From Sphingobium sp. (GTDB lineage Bacteria; Pseudomonadota; Alphaproteobacteria; Sphingomonadales; Sphingomonadaceae): a stretch of DNA of 64,000 bases. Made by a program: the position numbers and the translations under genes. The notes below the pieces were generated by a model. It was not told the origin of the DNA. It did no database searches and was given only the letters and a program-made list of their open reading frames with translations. Shown here piece by piece: positions 35,236 through 44,658 of the stretch (its first letter is position 1; the number at the start of each line of letters is the position of its first letter). The stretch covers positions 124,001 through 188,000 of the forward strand of contig SPEL01000004.1 in assembly GCA_009360885.1 (NCBI GenBank), written 5' to 3'.

Positions 35236-37244
35236 GCTGCGCCTCCTGCGGCCTCAAGCTGACGGGTACGCTCAGCTTCGGTTGCGACCACTTCTTCCAC
35301 CGGAATGTGGAAATCGCGCTTATAGTTGAACGTATGGACGATGGAGGTGCCGATTACCCCAAGGAAGCTCAGCGCCGCCAGCCACCAGATATGCCAGATC
35401 AGGGCGAAACCGCAGACCGTAGCAATACCGGCGATGACAATGCCTGCCCATGTGCTGCTCGGCATATGGATCGCACGGAAGCCGCTGGTCGGACGAGGAA
35501 CGTCACGACGCTTCATTTCTTCCCATGCGTCCAGCCCATGTACAACAGGGGTGAAGGCAAAGTTATAATCTGGCGGCGGAGAACTGGTCGCCCATTCAAG
35601 GGTACGGCCATTCCATGGATCACCCGTTTCATCGCGCAGCTTATCGCGGTTCATGATGCTGACACCGAACTGAACGAACATGGCTGCAATACCACAAGCA
35701 ATCAGGACTGCGCCAAAGGCCGCGATACCGAACAATATCTGGAGGCTCGGGTCATCGAACACCCGCATACGACGGGTAACGCCCATGAAGCCCAGAACAT
35801 AGAGCGGCATGAAAGCAAACCAGAAACCAACAACCCAGAACCAGAAGCTCACCTTGCCCCAAAAGACGTTGAGCTTATAGCCGAAGGCCTTGGGCCACCA
35901 GTAGTTGATCGCCGCGAACACACCGAACACCACGCCGCCGATGATCACATTATGGAAGTGAGCGATCAGGAACAGCGAGTTGTGCAACACAAAGTCAGCC
36001 GGAGGCACCGCGAGCATAACGCCGGTCATACCACCAACCACGAAGGTCAGCATGAAAGCAACGGTCCACATCATTGGCAGTTCGTAACGAATACGACCGC
36101 GATACATGGTGAAGAGCCAGTTGAAGAGCTTCGCACCAGTCGGGATCGAGATAATCATCGTCGTAATGCCGAAGAAGCTATTGACGCTGGCACCCGAACC
36201 CATGGTGAAGAAGTGGTGGAGCCATACGAGGTAAGACAACACGGTAATGCACACCGTTGCGTAAACCATCGAGGTATAGCCGAAAAGACGCTTGCCGGAG
36301 AAGGTCGAGGTGATTTCCGAGAAAACACCAAAGAGCGGCAAAATGAGAATGTAAACTTCCGGGTGACCCCAAATCCAGATGAGGTTCACATACATCATCG
36401 GGCTGCCACCAAAGTCATTGGTGAAGAAGTTGGTGCCAACATAACGGTCAAGGCTGAGCAGCGCCAGAACGGCGGTCAGAACCGGGAAGGAGGCAACAAT
36501 CAGCACGTTGGTGCAAAGCGATGTCCAAGTGAACACTGGCATCTTCATCATGGTCATACCCGGCGCGCGCATCTTCACGATCGTAACAATCAGGTTGATA
36601 CCCGAAAGAGTCGTGCCCACACCGGCTATCTGCAAGGCCCAGATATAATAATCGACCCCCACACCCGGGCTATGGGTCAACCCCGACAGCGGCGGATATG
36701 CCAGCCAGCCAGTTTGCGCAAACTCACCAATAAACAGCGACACCATGACCAGCACCGCACCCGATGTGGTCATCCAGAAGCTGAAATTGTTGAGGAACGG
36801 GAAGGAAACGTCGCGCGCGCCAATTTGCAGAGGCACGATATAGTTCATCAGACCCGTAACAAACGGCATCGCCACGAAGAAGATCATAATCACGCCATGG
36901 GCGGTGAACACCTGATCATAGTGGTGCGCGTTCAAATAGCCTTCCGAACCATTAAACGCCATGACCTGCTGAAGACGCATCATGATGGCGTCGGCAAAAC
37001 CGCGCACAAACATGATGAGGCCCAGTATCATGTACATGATACCAATTTTCTTATGGTCTACCGTGGTAAACCATTCTTTCCAGAGATAGCCCCAGAGACG
37101 GAAATAGGTGAGTGCCCCGACAAGACCAATGCCACCCAGAACGACGGCGCAGAAAGTCGCGACAACGATGGGTTCATGCAAGGGGAGCGACTCAAGGCTG
37201 AGGCGTCCAAATATCGGGGACCATGCTTGTGGTTCGGAAGTCAT
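35232..37244 (-). CDS. cyoB: Cytochrome o ubiquinol oxidase subunit I
   Basis: A 670-residue catalytic haem-copper subunit. The His-Tyr motif [14 protein letters not shown] binds CuB, HHFFTMG adds the next two His, and [10 protein letters not shown] carries the haem ligands near the C-terminal third. It reduces O2 to water with electrons from ubiquinol and pumps protons. Length and motifs match E. coli CyoB. The long open frame on the opposite strand (35217-37385) is a mirror of this conserved gene, not a gene. Confidence 0.96.
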   Translation of the reverse strand: MTSEPQAWSPIFGRLSLESLPLHEPIVVATFCAVVLGGIGLVGALTYFRLWGYLWKEWFTTVDHKKIGIMYMILGLIMFVRGFADAIMMRLQQVMAFNGSEGYLNAHHYDQVFTAHGVIMIFFVAMPFVTGLMNYIVPLQIGARDVSFPFLNNFSFWMTTSGAVLVMVSLFIGEFAQTGWLAYPPLSGLTHSPGVGVDYYIWALQIAGVGTTLSGINLIVTIVKMRAPGMTMMKMPVFTWTSLCTNVLIVASFPVLTAVLALLSLDRYVGTNFFTNDFGGSPMMYVNLIWIWGHPEVYILILPLFGVFSEITSTFSGKRLFGYTSMVYATVCITVLSYLVWLHHFFTMGSGASVNSFFGITTMIISIPTGAKLFNWLFTMYRGRIRYELPMMWTVAFMLTFVVGGMTGVMLAVPPADFVLHNSLFLIAHFHNVIIGGVVFGVFAAINYWWPKAFGYKLNVFWGKVSFWFWVVGFWFAFMPLYVLGFMGVTRRMRVFDDPSLQILFGIAAFGAVLIACGIAAMFVQFGVSIMNRDKLRDETGDPWNGRTLEWATSSPPPDYNFAFTPVVHGLDAWEEMKRRDVPRPTSGFRAIHMPSSTWAGIVIAGIATVCGFALIWHIWWLAALSFLGVIGTSIVHTFNYKRDFHIPVEEVVATEAERTRQLEAAGGAA

Positions 37245-37259
37245 ATCTGTTCCAGAAGG

Positions 37260-38462
37260 TCAGGAAACGGGAGAGAGCGGCGGAGCGCTCTGGCTGATGG
37301 CGGGCGTGCCCTTATCGAGCGGATTGCGGAGACCGGCACCAACCAAAGGCGCAAGGCTGCGCGGCGCGTAAACGCTGGCGGGTAATACCTGTCCCGGTTT
37401 CAGATCGGCACAGAGCGCACGAACATAGGCAGCATCAACCGAGCGATCATTATCTGATGGGCGGAAGCTGTCACCAGTGCCATATTTATCATGGTTGAGC
37501 ATGGCGACGTTATAAACGCCGGCCAAACCAAGACCGCCCTGCGCATCGATCGCCATAATCTGGCTCATGCACATTTTACCGGGCTGAACGCACATATCGA
37601 CAATCGCATTGAACAATGCGCCGTCAACGCTGGCATAGTGGCGAACTGCTTCTTTTTCGCTGGGCTTAACCAGTTCCTGATACACAGAACGATCAAGCGA
37701 ACCATCCTTGCCCGCTTTCACCTGCTTCACCCACTGACCAAAATCAGCATCGGTCACACCGCGGAAAGCGAAGCGCATGCTGGAGAAACCCGCACCGCTA
37801 TAATTAGCGGAAAAGCCGGTGAACTCGCCCGTGCGGTTGAGAACGCCATGCAGTTTGGTTTCCATACCCGGCATCGCATAAACCTGCCCGGCGAGTGCTG
37901 GCACATAGAAGCTGTTCATCACGCTGGATGACGTAATGCGGAAGTTGATCGGGCGATCCTTCGGCACGACAAGTTCATTGACCGTGGCAATGCCCTGTTC
38001 CGGATAGATGAAGAGCCACTTCCAGTCGAGCGCGACAACATTCACTTCCAGCGGAGCAACTTCAGCCGACACCGGGCGGCCTTTTTCCAGCTGCGTAATC
38101 GGGCGGTAAGGGTCCAACAGGTGAGTCGTCACCCATGTAAGCGCACCAAGGCAGATGATAATCAGCAGAGGCGCAGCCCAGATCACCAGCTCCAACTGAG
38201 TAGAGTGGTCCCAATCCGGCTCATATCGTGCTTCCTGATTGGAAGCCCGATATTTCCACGCAAAAAACACCGTGAGCAACATCACCGGAATGATGATGAG
38301 CAGCATCAGCAGCGTGGACGCTATAACCAGATTCGCCTGTTGTCTGGCAACATCACCGGCCGGGTTCAGCACAATGGCATCACAGGCACCGAGTGGCAGA
38401 GCCAGCGTGGCGAGCATGAGGACACGCGCCATACGACGCGGAAGAGAAAATGCACGGATCAT
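37260..38462 (-). CDS. cyoA: Cytochrome o ubiquinol oxidase subunit II
   Basis: A 400-residue lipoprotein: the signal ends in the lipobox LPLGAC, then two membrane helices and a periplasmic cupredoxin-like domain (DWKWLFIYPEQGIATVNEL, SSSVMNSFYVP). The CuA ligands of cytochrome c oxidases are absent, as expected for a quinol oxidase. The C-terminus is extended beyond the E. coli protein by a Pro/Ser-rich tail. First gene of cyoABCD; its promoter lies in the 208-base gap before the divergent transporter. Confidence 0.95.
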   Translation of the reverse strand: MIRAFSLPRRMARVLMLATLALPLGACDAIVLNPAGDVARQQANLVIASTLLMLLIIIPVMLLTVFFAWKYRASNQEARYEPDWDHSTQLELVIWAAPLLIIICLGALTWVTTHLLDPYRPITQLEKGRPVSAEVAPLEVNVVALDWKWLFIYPEQGIATVNELVVPKDRPINFRITSSSVMNSFYVPALAGQVYAMPGMETKLHGVLNRTGEFTGFSANYSGAGFSSMRFAFRGVTDADFGQWVKQVKAGKDGSLDRSVYQELVKPSEKEAVRHYASVDGALFNAIVDMCVQPGKMCMSQIMAIDAQGGLGLAGVYNVAMLNHDKYGTGDSFRPSDNDRSVDAAYVRALCADLKPGQVLPASVYAPRSLAPLVGAGLRNPLDKGTPAISQSAPPLSPVS

Positions 38463-38500
38463 GCCTGGCGCCTACATGCTGCACTGCATTGAGCGCGATA

Positions 38501-38513
38501 GGACATTTTGTCC
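38501..38513. promoter_or_regulatory. Palindrome GGACATTTTGTCC upstream of cyoA
   Basis: Perfect arms GGACA and TGTCC around three bases, 39 bases upstream of cyoA and between divergent promoters. It is a candidate binding site for an oxygen- or redox-responsive regulator. It does not obviously match the RegA consensus. Confidence 0.45.
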
Positions 38514-38670
38514 AATCCCCTTGACGCGCTGAGCAGACGATAGGGCTGGCGCACCCTGTCCGTATAATATCGGATGGGATCATTTGTCCTGTGCGATGCG
38601 TCATGATACAGCCGGGTTCTCCCGGTAGGCGCATTTGCCCTGATTTATAATGAACAAGAGGCCGAATATT

Positions 38671-40023
38671 ATGACCGCGACCACCTCACCCCCCACTGGC
38701 GGACATGGCGACCCGGGTTCCGCCGTTCAGGGCATGGGGGACGTGCGCGATGTTCGCGAATCTCATGGCAAGATCGCGCCGGGTGAAATCGCTATTGGCG
38801 TCATCATGGGCCGCACATCGGAATTTTTCGATTTCTTCGTTTATGCGATTGCGTCGGTACTGGTGTTCCCCACCGTTATTTTTCCTTATACCGATCCGTT
38901 GACGGGCACCCTCTATTCCTTCGCCATTTTTGCGTTGGCATTCATCGCGCGCCCCTTCGGTACGATCATTTTTACCGCACTGGACCGTCATTATGGCCGC
39001 GGGTTTAAGCTGACGACAGCGTTAGTTTTGCTGGGTGGTTCGACGGCAGCTATCGCCTTTGTGCCCGGTTATCAGAGCATCGGCCATAACGCAGCCATTG
39101 CTCTTGCGGTTTTCCGTATCGCTCAGGGCATTGCACTGGGCGGCTCTTGGGACGGTATGGCCTCTCTCCTCGCGCTCAATGCGCCGGAGAATCGCCGTGG
39201 TTGGTACGCGATGATCCCGCAGCTTGGCGCTCCGCTCGGCCTAATCGTTGCGGCATTGCTTTTCGCCTACCTCACCCGCACCCTGCCTGCTGAAGATTTT
39301 CTGAACTGGGGCTGGCGCTATCCGTTCTTCGTGGCCTTCGCTATCAACGTGGTCGCGCTGTTTGCCCGTCTGCGCATGGTTGTAACGCCCGAATATAATC
39401 ATTTGTTCGAGAGCCGCGACCTGCAACCAACCACCGTCAGCGATACTGTTGCGAATCATGGCCGCACGATCATCATCGGTGCCTTTGCCCCGCTGGCCAG
39501 CTTTGCGCTGTTCCACATGGTTTCGGTTTTTCCGCTCTCATGGGTTTTCCTGTTCTCCACCGAAGAGCCGTCGGGCTTCCTTCTTCTCGAAGCCGCCGCC
39601 GCCGCCGTAGGCGTGGTTGCGATCATCGCATCTGGCCTCATTGCTGATCGCATCGGTCGCCGCTCGTTACTGGGCGTCAGTGCAGTTGGCATCGCTATTT
39701 TCAGTATCTTCGCGCCGTTTGTGCTGGATGCTGGCCCGATGGGCGAGGTGGTCTTCATGCTCACCGGCTTTGCATTGCTCGGTCTGGCCTTTGGCCAATC
39801 CTCCGGCGTGGTCGCATCGGGCTTTCAGACTCGGTATCGCTACACCGGCTCAGCCCTTACCAGCGACCTTGCATGGATGTTCGGTGCAGGCTTTGCTCCA
39901 TTCGTAGCCTTGTGGCTCTCCACCAATTTCGGGCTGATTTCTTCGGGTGCCTATCTTCTGTCGGGTGCGCTCGCGACAATTATCGCCCTGTGGTTCAACC
40001 GCAATCTGGGCCGCAACCTCTAA
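38671..40023 (+). CDS. MFS transporter, metabolite:H+ symporter (MHS) type
   Basis: About 450 residues, 12 helices. The N-terminal GRTSEFFDFFVYAIASVLVFP is the MHS signature (KgtP, ProP, ShiA family), and FIARPFGTIIF, RIAQGIALGGSW and SGLIADRIGRRSLLG follow. I prefer the ATG at 38671 because AAGAGG precedes it; an earlier ATG at 38650 has none. It is divergent from cyoA, and a strong terminator ends it. A small organic acid or osmolyte is the expected substrate; the reason for its pairing with the oxidase is not evident. Confidence 0.86.
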   Translation: MTATTSPPTGGHGDPGSAVQGMGDVRDVRESHGKIAPGEIAIGVIMGRTSEFFDFFVYAIASVLVFPTVIFPYTDPLTGTLYSFAIFALAFIARPFGTIIFTALDRHYGRGFKLTTALVLLGGSTAAIAFVPGYQSIGHNAAIALAVFRIAQGIALGGSWDGMASLLALNAPENRRGWYAMIPQLGAPLGLIVAALLFAYLTRTLPAEDFLNWGWRYPFFVAFAINVVALFARLRMVVTPEYNHLFESRDLQPTTVSDTVANHGRTIIIGAFAPLASFALFHMVSVFPLSWVFLFSTEEPSGFLLLEAAAAAVGVVAIIASGLIADRIGRRSLLGVSAVGIAIFSIFAPFVLDAGPMGEVVFMLTGFALLGLAFGQSSGVVASGFQTRYRYTGSALTSDLAWMFGAGFAPFVALWLSTNFGLISSGAYLLSGALATIIALWFNRNLGRNL

Positions 40024-40046
40024 GACGTGCCAAAACAAACAGCACA

Positions 40047-40082
40047 AAACCCGCAATAGCCCATGGCTGTTGCGGGTTTTTC
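40047..40082 (+). terminator. Terminator after MHS transporter
   Basis: Arms AAACCCGCAA and TTGCGGGTTT with a continuing T-run. Confidence 0.85.
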
Positions 40083-40118
40083 TATGCTTGCGGCCTGCCG
40101 CAGCACATCAGTGTCCCA

Positions 40119-40153
40119 CGGAAAAGCCGCCACTCATCCGAGCAGCGGCTTTC
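40119..40153 (-). terminator. Terminator after ferredoxin reductase
   Basis: Arms AAAGCCGC (40123-40130) and GCGGCTTT (40145-40152); on the minus strand the stem is followed by TTTCC. Confidence 0.68.
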
Positions 40154-40177
40154 CAACAGATCACAATATAGGGAAGA

Positions 40178-41410
40178 TCAGGCCGCCTGCATTTCCTTCA
40201 ACGGGACCGAAGCATCCGCCAGCACCGCCGGATCAATCACCCGTCGATCAACCACCAACGCTTTGCCCTGCACATAATCCTTGACCATATTCACGCAATC
40301 CAGCGCAATCACCCCGCCATTGCGCAGATAAATGACCGAGAAAGACCGCGCAGCCGGATCGCCCCGGACCACCACTGCATCATGCCCGGCGGAAAGGCCC
40401 ACCGTCTGCAAGCGAAGGTCATATTGGTTGGACCAGAACCATGGCACCGCGTCATAATCACTTGCCGTGCCCAATATGGATTTTACCGCAACCTTCGCCT
40501 GATCATTGGCATTCTGCACCGATTCGAGGCGAATGTCCGCGCCATCAGCATAAGCATTGCTATGAAGAGCGCAGTCACCAATGGCATATATATCAGCAAG
40601 GCTGGTGCGGCACTGGCCATCCACTGCAACGCCATTGGCCCCCGTTGCTCCGGCAGTTAGCAAAGGCTCCACTGACGGAATGACCCCAATGCCGACAATC
40701 ACCATCTGCGCGGGAATGATCGATCCATCGCGCATCTTTACGCCCGTCACCTTGCCATCCGCGCCTTCCAACGATTCCATCGCTGCATTGAGGCGAATGT
40801 CGACGCCATGGGCGCGATGCTCTGCCTCATAAAAGCGCGACAAAGGCTCACCGGCAACACGCGCCAACACCCGGTCCTGCGCCTCCAGCACCGTCACTGT
40901 CTTACCAAATTTGCGCAGAACCGCCGCAGCCTCAAGGCCAATATAGCCGCCACCGATGACGACAACATCGGTAACGCTATCCAGCTCTCCCATCATCGCA
41001 TCGGCGTGGGCGCGCGTACGCACAGTATGCACGCCTGACAGATCATGCCCGGCGCAATTCAATGTACGCGGATCACCGCCAGCAGCCCAGATCAACTTGC
41101 CATAGCCGACAACCGTGCCACCTTTCAGCGTCACCTGATGCGCTGACGGATCAACAGAAACCACCCGCTGCCCCAGCAGCATGGATATGCCCCGTTCCTG
41201 CCAGAAGCTCTCAGGACGAATGAGGATACGGTCAAAGCTTTTTTCGCCGGATAAATATTCCTTGGAGAGCGGCGGGCGCTCATAGGGCAATTCCGGTTCA
41301 TCCCCTATTATGGCGATGCTGCCTTCAAACTTCTCCTGCCGCAAAGCTATGGCCGCCTGCGCACCACCATGGCCCCCGCCAACTATCACTATATCATATG
41401 TTTCGCTCAA
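40178..41410 (-). CDS. FAD-dependent ferredoxin--NAD(P)+ reductase
   Basis: A 410-residue flavoprotein of the putidaredoxin/rhodocoxin reductase type. It has the FAD motif [17 protein letters not shown], the NAD motif [20 protein letters not shown], the second FAD motif DIYAIGDC, and a C-terminal domain with [12 protein letters not shown]. It moves electrons from NAD(P)H to a 2Fe-2S ferredoxin for an oxygenase. The Rieske oxygenase at 43193-44245 is the only such oxygenase in the window and a natural partner, but no ferredoxin gene is present. The SYK-6 biphenyl demethylase LigX has such a three-part system (from memory). Confidence 0.9.
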   Translation of the reverse strand: MSETYDIVIVGGGHGGAQAAIALRQEKFEGSIAIIGDEPELPYERPPLSKEYLSGEKSFDRILIRPESFWQERGISMLLGQRVVSVDPSAHQVTLKGGTVVGYGKLIWAAGGDPRTLNCAGHDLSGVHTVRTRAHADAMMGELDSVTDVVVIGGGYIGLEAAAVLRKFGKTVTVLEAQDRVLARVAGEPLSRFYEAEHRAHGVDIRLNAAMESLEGADGKVTGVKMRDGSIIPAQMVIVGIGVIPSVEPLLTAGATGANGVAVDGQCRTSLADIYAIGDCALHSNAYADGADIRLESVQNANDQAKVAVKSILGTASDYDAVPWFWSNQYDLRLQTVGLSAGHDAVVVRGDPAARSFSVIYLRNGGVIALDCVNMVKDYVQGKALVVDRRVIDPAVLADASVPLKEMQAA

Positions 41411-41677
41411 GCTCGTCTCCTTGCGTCCCCTTTATCGCCGGGGCCATAACGATCAACTGGCATGAGACATGCCAGAATCCCGCCGATACGCAAATGCCAT
41501 TTTACTGGAAAGACACGGCAAAATTATCAGGGAACATATTTTTCTGTTCATGCGTCAATTTTGCGCTGGGACAAATTATGCTGCCAAGGCCGGTAGTAAC
41601 ATGCTGGTGATAGGAATATGTTCCGCTTATCAATCAGGGCATTTATGTCACTTCTATCGTGCGAAGGAGAGTGAATC

Positions 41678-42475
41678 ATGAAGAATATCCTGCTACCCGT
41701 CCATGATGACGAAGGTCAGGAAGCGCGGCTGCAATGCGCGCTGGACCTCGCCCGGACCCTCGAAGGCCATCTGAACTGCATTGGCGTCACCATGATACCG
41801 ATGGTCACCGCAGATATCAGCAGCGGAGCAGCGCAGGCCATGCTGCTGGAAAATGAGCGGGAACAGGAAAGCCTCAACCGCGCCGCGCTGGAAGCCCGAC
41901 TCGGCAATGAAGATGTTTCGTGGGACTGGACCGATGTTGTGTCCGGCATGGCACCAGCCCTTCTGGATGCGTCCCTATTGTCGGACATCATCGTTCTCAA
42001 TCGCCAGCTCGACACGCCTTCTTATATCGACATGCATGATGTCACCAGCAGCGTGGTAATGAAGGCCCGTTCACCCGTTCTGGCTGTTCCCGAAACGCAG
42101 AAAGGCTTTGCCGCTGGCCGCGCCTTCATCGCGTGGGATGGCGGTGAAGCCTGCTGTTACACCATGCGAGCCTGCGTACCGCTTCTCAAACAGGCAGAGG
42201 AAGTATGCCTGTTCACCGCAGCGGAAAAGGCCAATGGCCTGTCGCCGGAAACAGCAGCGCGCTATCTCTCCCGCCATGCTATCCATGCTACGGTACAAGT
42301 TGTGGAACGCGGCACCGAAACCCCCGATGCCTTGATTCTGCGCGAAGCAGAAGCATGGAAGGCCGATTATGTGCTGATGGGTGCTTATGGCCGTGGCCGT
42401 CTGCGCGAAACCTTCGGCGGCGTAACCAAGCGCCTGCTGGCGTCCAGCCCGCTGCCATTGATATTAGGCCGCTAA
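41678..42475 (+). CDS. Universal stress protein (UspA domain)
   Basis: A 265-residue protein with a degenerate N-terminal Usp-like half (MKNILLPVHDDE) and a C-terminal half carrying the ATP-binding pattern GAYGRGRLRETFGGVTKRLL. Start at 41678 follows GAAGGAGAGTGAATC. The 267-base gap before it holds no other gene. Tandem-domain Usp proteins often respond to oxygen limitation or redox stress; there is no direct evidence of the signal here. Confidence 0.86.
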   Translation: MKNILLPVHDDEGQEARLQCALDLARTLEGHLNCIGVTMIPMVTADISSGAAQAMLLENEREQESLNRAALEARLGNEDVSWDWTDVVSGMAPALLDASLLSDIIVLNRQLDTPSYIDMHDVTSSVVMKARSPVLAVPETQKGFAAGRAFIAWDGGEACCYTMRACVPLLKQAEEVCLFTAAEKANGLSPETAARYLSRHAIHATVQVVERGTETPDALILREAEAWKADYVLMGAYGRGRLRETFGGVTKRLLASSPLPLILGR

Positions 42476-42482
42476 GGAACAT

Positions 42483-42512
42483 ACAGGGCATCGGCTTATT
42501 CCGGTGCCCTGT
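42483..42512. terminator. Hairpin between convergent usp and tetR
   Basis: Arms ACAGGGCA and TGCCCTGT extended by CGG/CCG pairing. There is no real T-run, so it is a probable but unconventional terminator. Confidence 0.5.
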
Positions 42513-42533
42513 GTCTCCACCGCCACGCGCGCT

Positions 42534-43118
42534 TTAATCTGAAAAGCCCCGCACCAAAGCAGCCAGCCCGGTTTCGAAGCTCTCATCAAAACTCAGCATT
42601 TCATCCAGATAGAGATGCATAGAGCCATTGGCTTCAAAACTCGCCCAGCCCAATGCAAACGAAATAACTGATGCCTCAAAGGACAATGCGCGGCTCTGGC
42701 TAAGGCCAAGGGCGACCAAGGGCGCAGCAATTCTCTGCGCGTGATAGGTTATGTCGGCCTTGTCATCAGGCGCTTTCGCTATCGCGCATAGGCGCGCACC
42801 ATCACGATAGGATGCGTAGGTCCGCCGCAATGAGCGGCCAAAGCCAAGCAGCCATGCGCGCCAGTCCGCTTGCTCCCCTACCTCGGCACGTGCCTGCGCA
42901 TATACGACCCGCGCCATCAGGCGAAGCAGCTCAGCCTTATCACCAATGTGCCAGTATAATGCCGGTGCCTGCACCCCCAATTCTGCGGCAAGCGGACGCA
43001 TGCTCAACCCGTCCAGCCCATCCCTTTCCAGCACAAGAAAGGCTGCGCTAATCAGCCGATCTTTATCAAGCTGTTGCCGTGGACGTGCGGTAGCACGAGC
43101 ATGAATATTAGAAACCAT
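42534..43118 (-). CDS. TetR-family transcriptional repressor
   Basis: A 194-residue repressor. The N-terminal helix-turn-helix reads LSMRPLAAELGVQAPALYWHIGDKAELL, closest to the TetR class proper, in which Pro-Ala-Leu-Tyr-Trp-His is typical. The ligand domain is helical. Start at 43118 follows GAGAGAAAG. It is divergent from the Rieske oxygenase with a strong palindrome in the 74-base gap, so it probably represses both itself and the oxygenase until an aromatic ligand binds. Confidence 0.87.
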   Translation of the reverse strand: MVSNIHARATARPRQQLDKDRLISAAFLVLERDGLDGLSMRPLAAELGVQAPALYWHIGDKAELLRLMARVVYAQARAEVGEQADWRAWLLGFGRSLRRTYASYRDGARLCAIAKAPDDKADITYHAQRIAAPLVALGLSQSRALSFEASVISFALGWASFEANGSMHLYLDEMLSFDESFETGLAALVRGFSD

Positions 43119-43129
43119 GCTTTCTCTCA

Positions 43130-43155
43130 TTGACTATTTAACACTGTTAAGTCAA
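43130..43155. promoter_or_regulatory. Probable TetR operator
   Basis: A nested palindrome: perfect core TTAACACTGTTAA (43138-43150) inside outer arms TTGAC (43130-43134) and GTCAA (43151-43155). It lies between divergent tetR and the Rieske gene, the usual place for a TetR operator. Confidence 0.72.
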
Positions 43156-43192
43156 CATCGGCCCTAATGAAAAACAAATGAGGAGACGATGC

Positions 43193-44245
43193 ATGCATTA
43201 TGCGCGAAACGCATGGTATGTGGCTGGCTGGACGCAGGACTTTCTGGCCGAAAAGCCCTTTGCCATCACGATATTGGAAAAGCCTCTGGTCATATGGCGC
43301 ACGAAGGGCGGAACCCTCCACGCGCTGGAGGACCGCTGCGTCCATCGTATGGCGCCTTTATCCCTTGGGCGCTGCGAGGGAGAGAAGCTGCGCTGTATGT
43401 ATCATGGCCTGCTGTTCAACACAGATGGCAAGGTGGTTGAGATACCGGGGCAAGAGTTAATCCCGGCCAATGCACGGGTGAAAAACTATGCCGTGGTGGA
43501 GCGCCATAGCTGGGTCTGGGTTTGGATGGGTGAAGCCGAACATGCCGATCCGTCCCTGATTCCTCCGGCTGTGGGACTGGATGACCCCGATTATATCCTC
43601 GGTCATGGACAAATTGATTATGCCGCCGAAGCCCGACTGATTAACGACAATCTGCTGGATTTCAGCCATTTGACCTATGTTCACGCCAATAGCTTCCAAT
43701 CCGGGCCGGAATTTGCGCAAATTCCCCCTCGTATCATACCACTGGACAGGGGCGTCCGTGTACAACGCTGGATTACCGGCCAGCCGGGCAGTGGCATGCG
43801 CGCCACGGAAGAACCAGTGGATACATGGCAATGCTATGACTTCCTCATTCCCGGTGTCCTCCTGATGTGGAGCGGCCAATATCCTGTCGGCACGGCAGAA
43901 AAGCTCGAACATGGCCCGCCCGCCATGGAAGATGCAATAAGCGGCCTGAACTTCACCAGTCAGGCCGTCACCCCGATGGCCGGGAAAACGGCACGCTATT
44001 TCTTCTCATGGGGACCGCATTGCCGCCACGGAGATGAAAGCAAACGCGACGCGATGATGCAGCTCGCCGCTATGGCCTTTGACGAAGACAAGGTGATGAT
44101 AGAGGCGCAACAACGCGTGATCGATCAGTCACCCGACGCCCGAATCATGCCTACCAGCCATGATCGTAGCGTCACTTTGTTCAACCGCCTCGTTAAGAAG
44201 CTGGCGGCTCAGGATGAGGAAAAGGCGACGCATCAAGCCGCCTGA
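43193..44245 (+). CDS. Rieske non-haem iron oxygenase (aromatic O-demethylase type)
   Basis: A 350-residue oxygenase. The Rieske 2Fe-2S centre is bound by Cys49, His51, Cys68 and His71 (CVHRMAP ... CMYHGL). The mononuclear iron site includes His159 and His164 in DNLLDFSHLTYVH. Start at 43193 follows AGGAGA. The size, and the FSHLTYVH motif, place it with VanA and LigXa type O-demethylases, which remove methyl from methoxyl groups using NADH and O2. VanB-type reductase is absent; the ferredoxin reductase 1.8 kb away is a candidate partner. TetR-controlled. Substrate (vanillate-like or dimer) not determinable. Confidence 0.87.
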   Translation: MHYARNAWYVAGWTQDFLAEKPFAITILEKPLVIWRTKGGTLHALEDRCVHRMAPLSLGRCEGEKLRCMYHGLLFNTDGKVVEIPGQELIPANARVKNYAVVERHSWVWVWMGEAEHADPSLIPPAVGLDDPDYILGHGQIDYAAEARLINDNLLDFSHLTYVHANSFQSGPEFAQIPPRIIPLDRGVRVQRWITGQPGSGMRATEEPVDTWQCYDFLIPGVLLMWSGQYPVGTAEKLEHGPPAMEDAISGLNFTSQAVTPMAGKTARYFFSWGPHCRHGDESKRDAMMQLAAMAFDEDKVMIEAQQRVIDQSPDARIMPTSHDRSVTLFNRLVKKLAAQDEEKATHQAA

Positions 44246-44658
44246 TGGTGCAATGCTGGCAGGCGGGGCGGGAATGTTCCGCCCTGCCTCTATCAGATAG
44301 TCCCGCCAACCGCAGAAATAAAAGCCGGGTAAATATCGCACCATCAAGGATAATGGATGCCCCCCTCACAACCATAATCTGCGCGCGCCCTGCCTCTGTC
44401 GCATTCTCCAGCCTCCGCCTTCAGCCCTGCGCCGTCAGATGTTCCATCTGCCTCGGAAATGCTCGCCTTGTATTTTACCGCATTTCCCAAGCCGTCAGAT
44501 GTTCCATCTGCCTCGGAAATGCGCGCCCTGTATTTTACCGCATTTCCCAAGCCGTCAGATGTTCCATCTGCCTCGGAAATGCTCGCCTTGTATTTTACCG
44601 CATTTCCCAAGCCGTCAGATGTTCCATCTGCCTCGGAAATGCTATAGGGCGCGCATCC
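44246..44658. other. Leader region of the ABC-F gene
   Basis: 413 bases without a separate gene. The right half is taken up by the 60-base tandem repeats, which end about 15 bases before the ABC-F start. The open frames that cross the array are open in several frames only because 60 is a multiple of three. Confidence 0.7.
44431..44643. repeat. 60-base tandem repeat array, about 3.5 units
   Basis: Units at 44431-44490, 44491-44550 and 44551-44610, plus a partial fourth. Units 1 and 3 are identical; unit 2 differs at two bases. Each full unit carries two inverted repeats: CAGATG-ttc-CATCTG (unit positions 6-20) and GGAAATGC / GCATTTCC (25-32 and 50-57). The partial unit keeps only the first. 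If transcribed, the leader would fold into a row of hairpins. Confidence 0.92.

Noticed and set aside
35217-37385. 722-codon open frame on the plus strand
   Set aside because: It is exactly antisense to cyoB, a strongly conserved gene; its product is His/Arg-rich with no domain. Long antisense frames are common opposite conserved GC-rich genes.
41451-41462. TAACGATCAACT upstream of the ferredoxin reductase
   Set aside because: Only the left half-site matches; the right arm is absent, so I do not extend the regulon to this gene.
41411-41677. Two 70-codon frames before the universal stress protein gene
   Set aside because: No ribosome binding sites, Cys-rich chance-like composition, and they overlap each other and the usp start region.
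44431-44643. CRISPR array
   Set aside because: The units are contiguous 60-base copies with no unique spacers, and no cas gene is present.
44245-44658. 138-residue N-terminal extension of the ABC-F protein with 20-residue repeats
   Set aside because: The repeat unit is 60 bases, so several frames on both strands stay open by arithmetic. The ATPase domain begins at the ATG at 44659.
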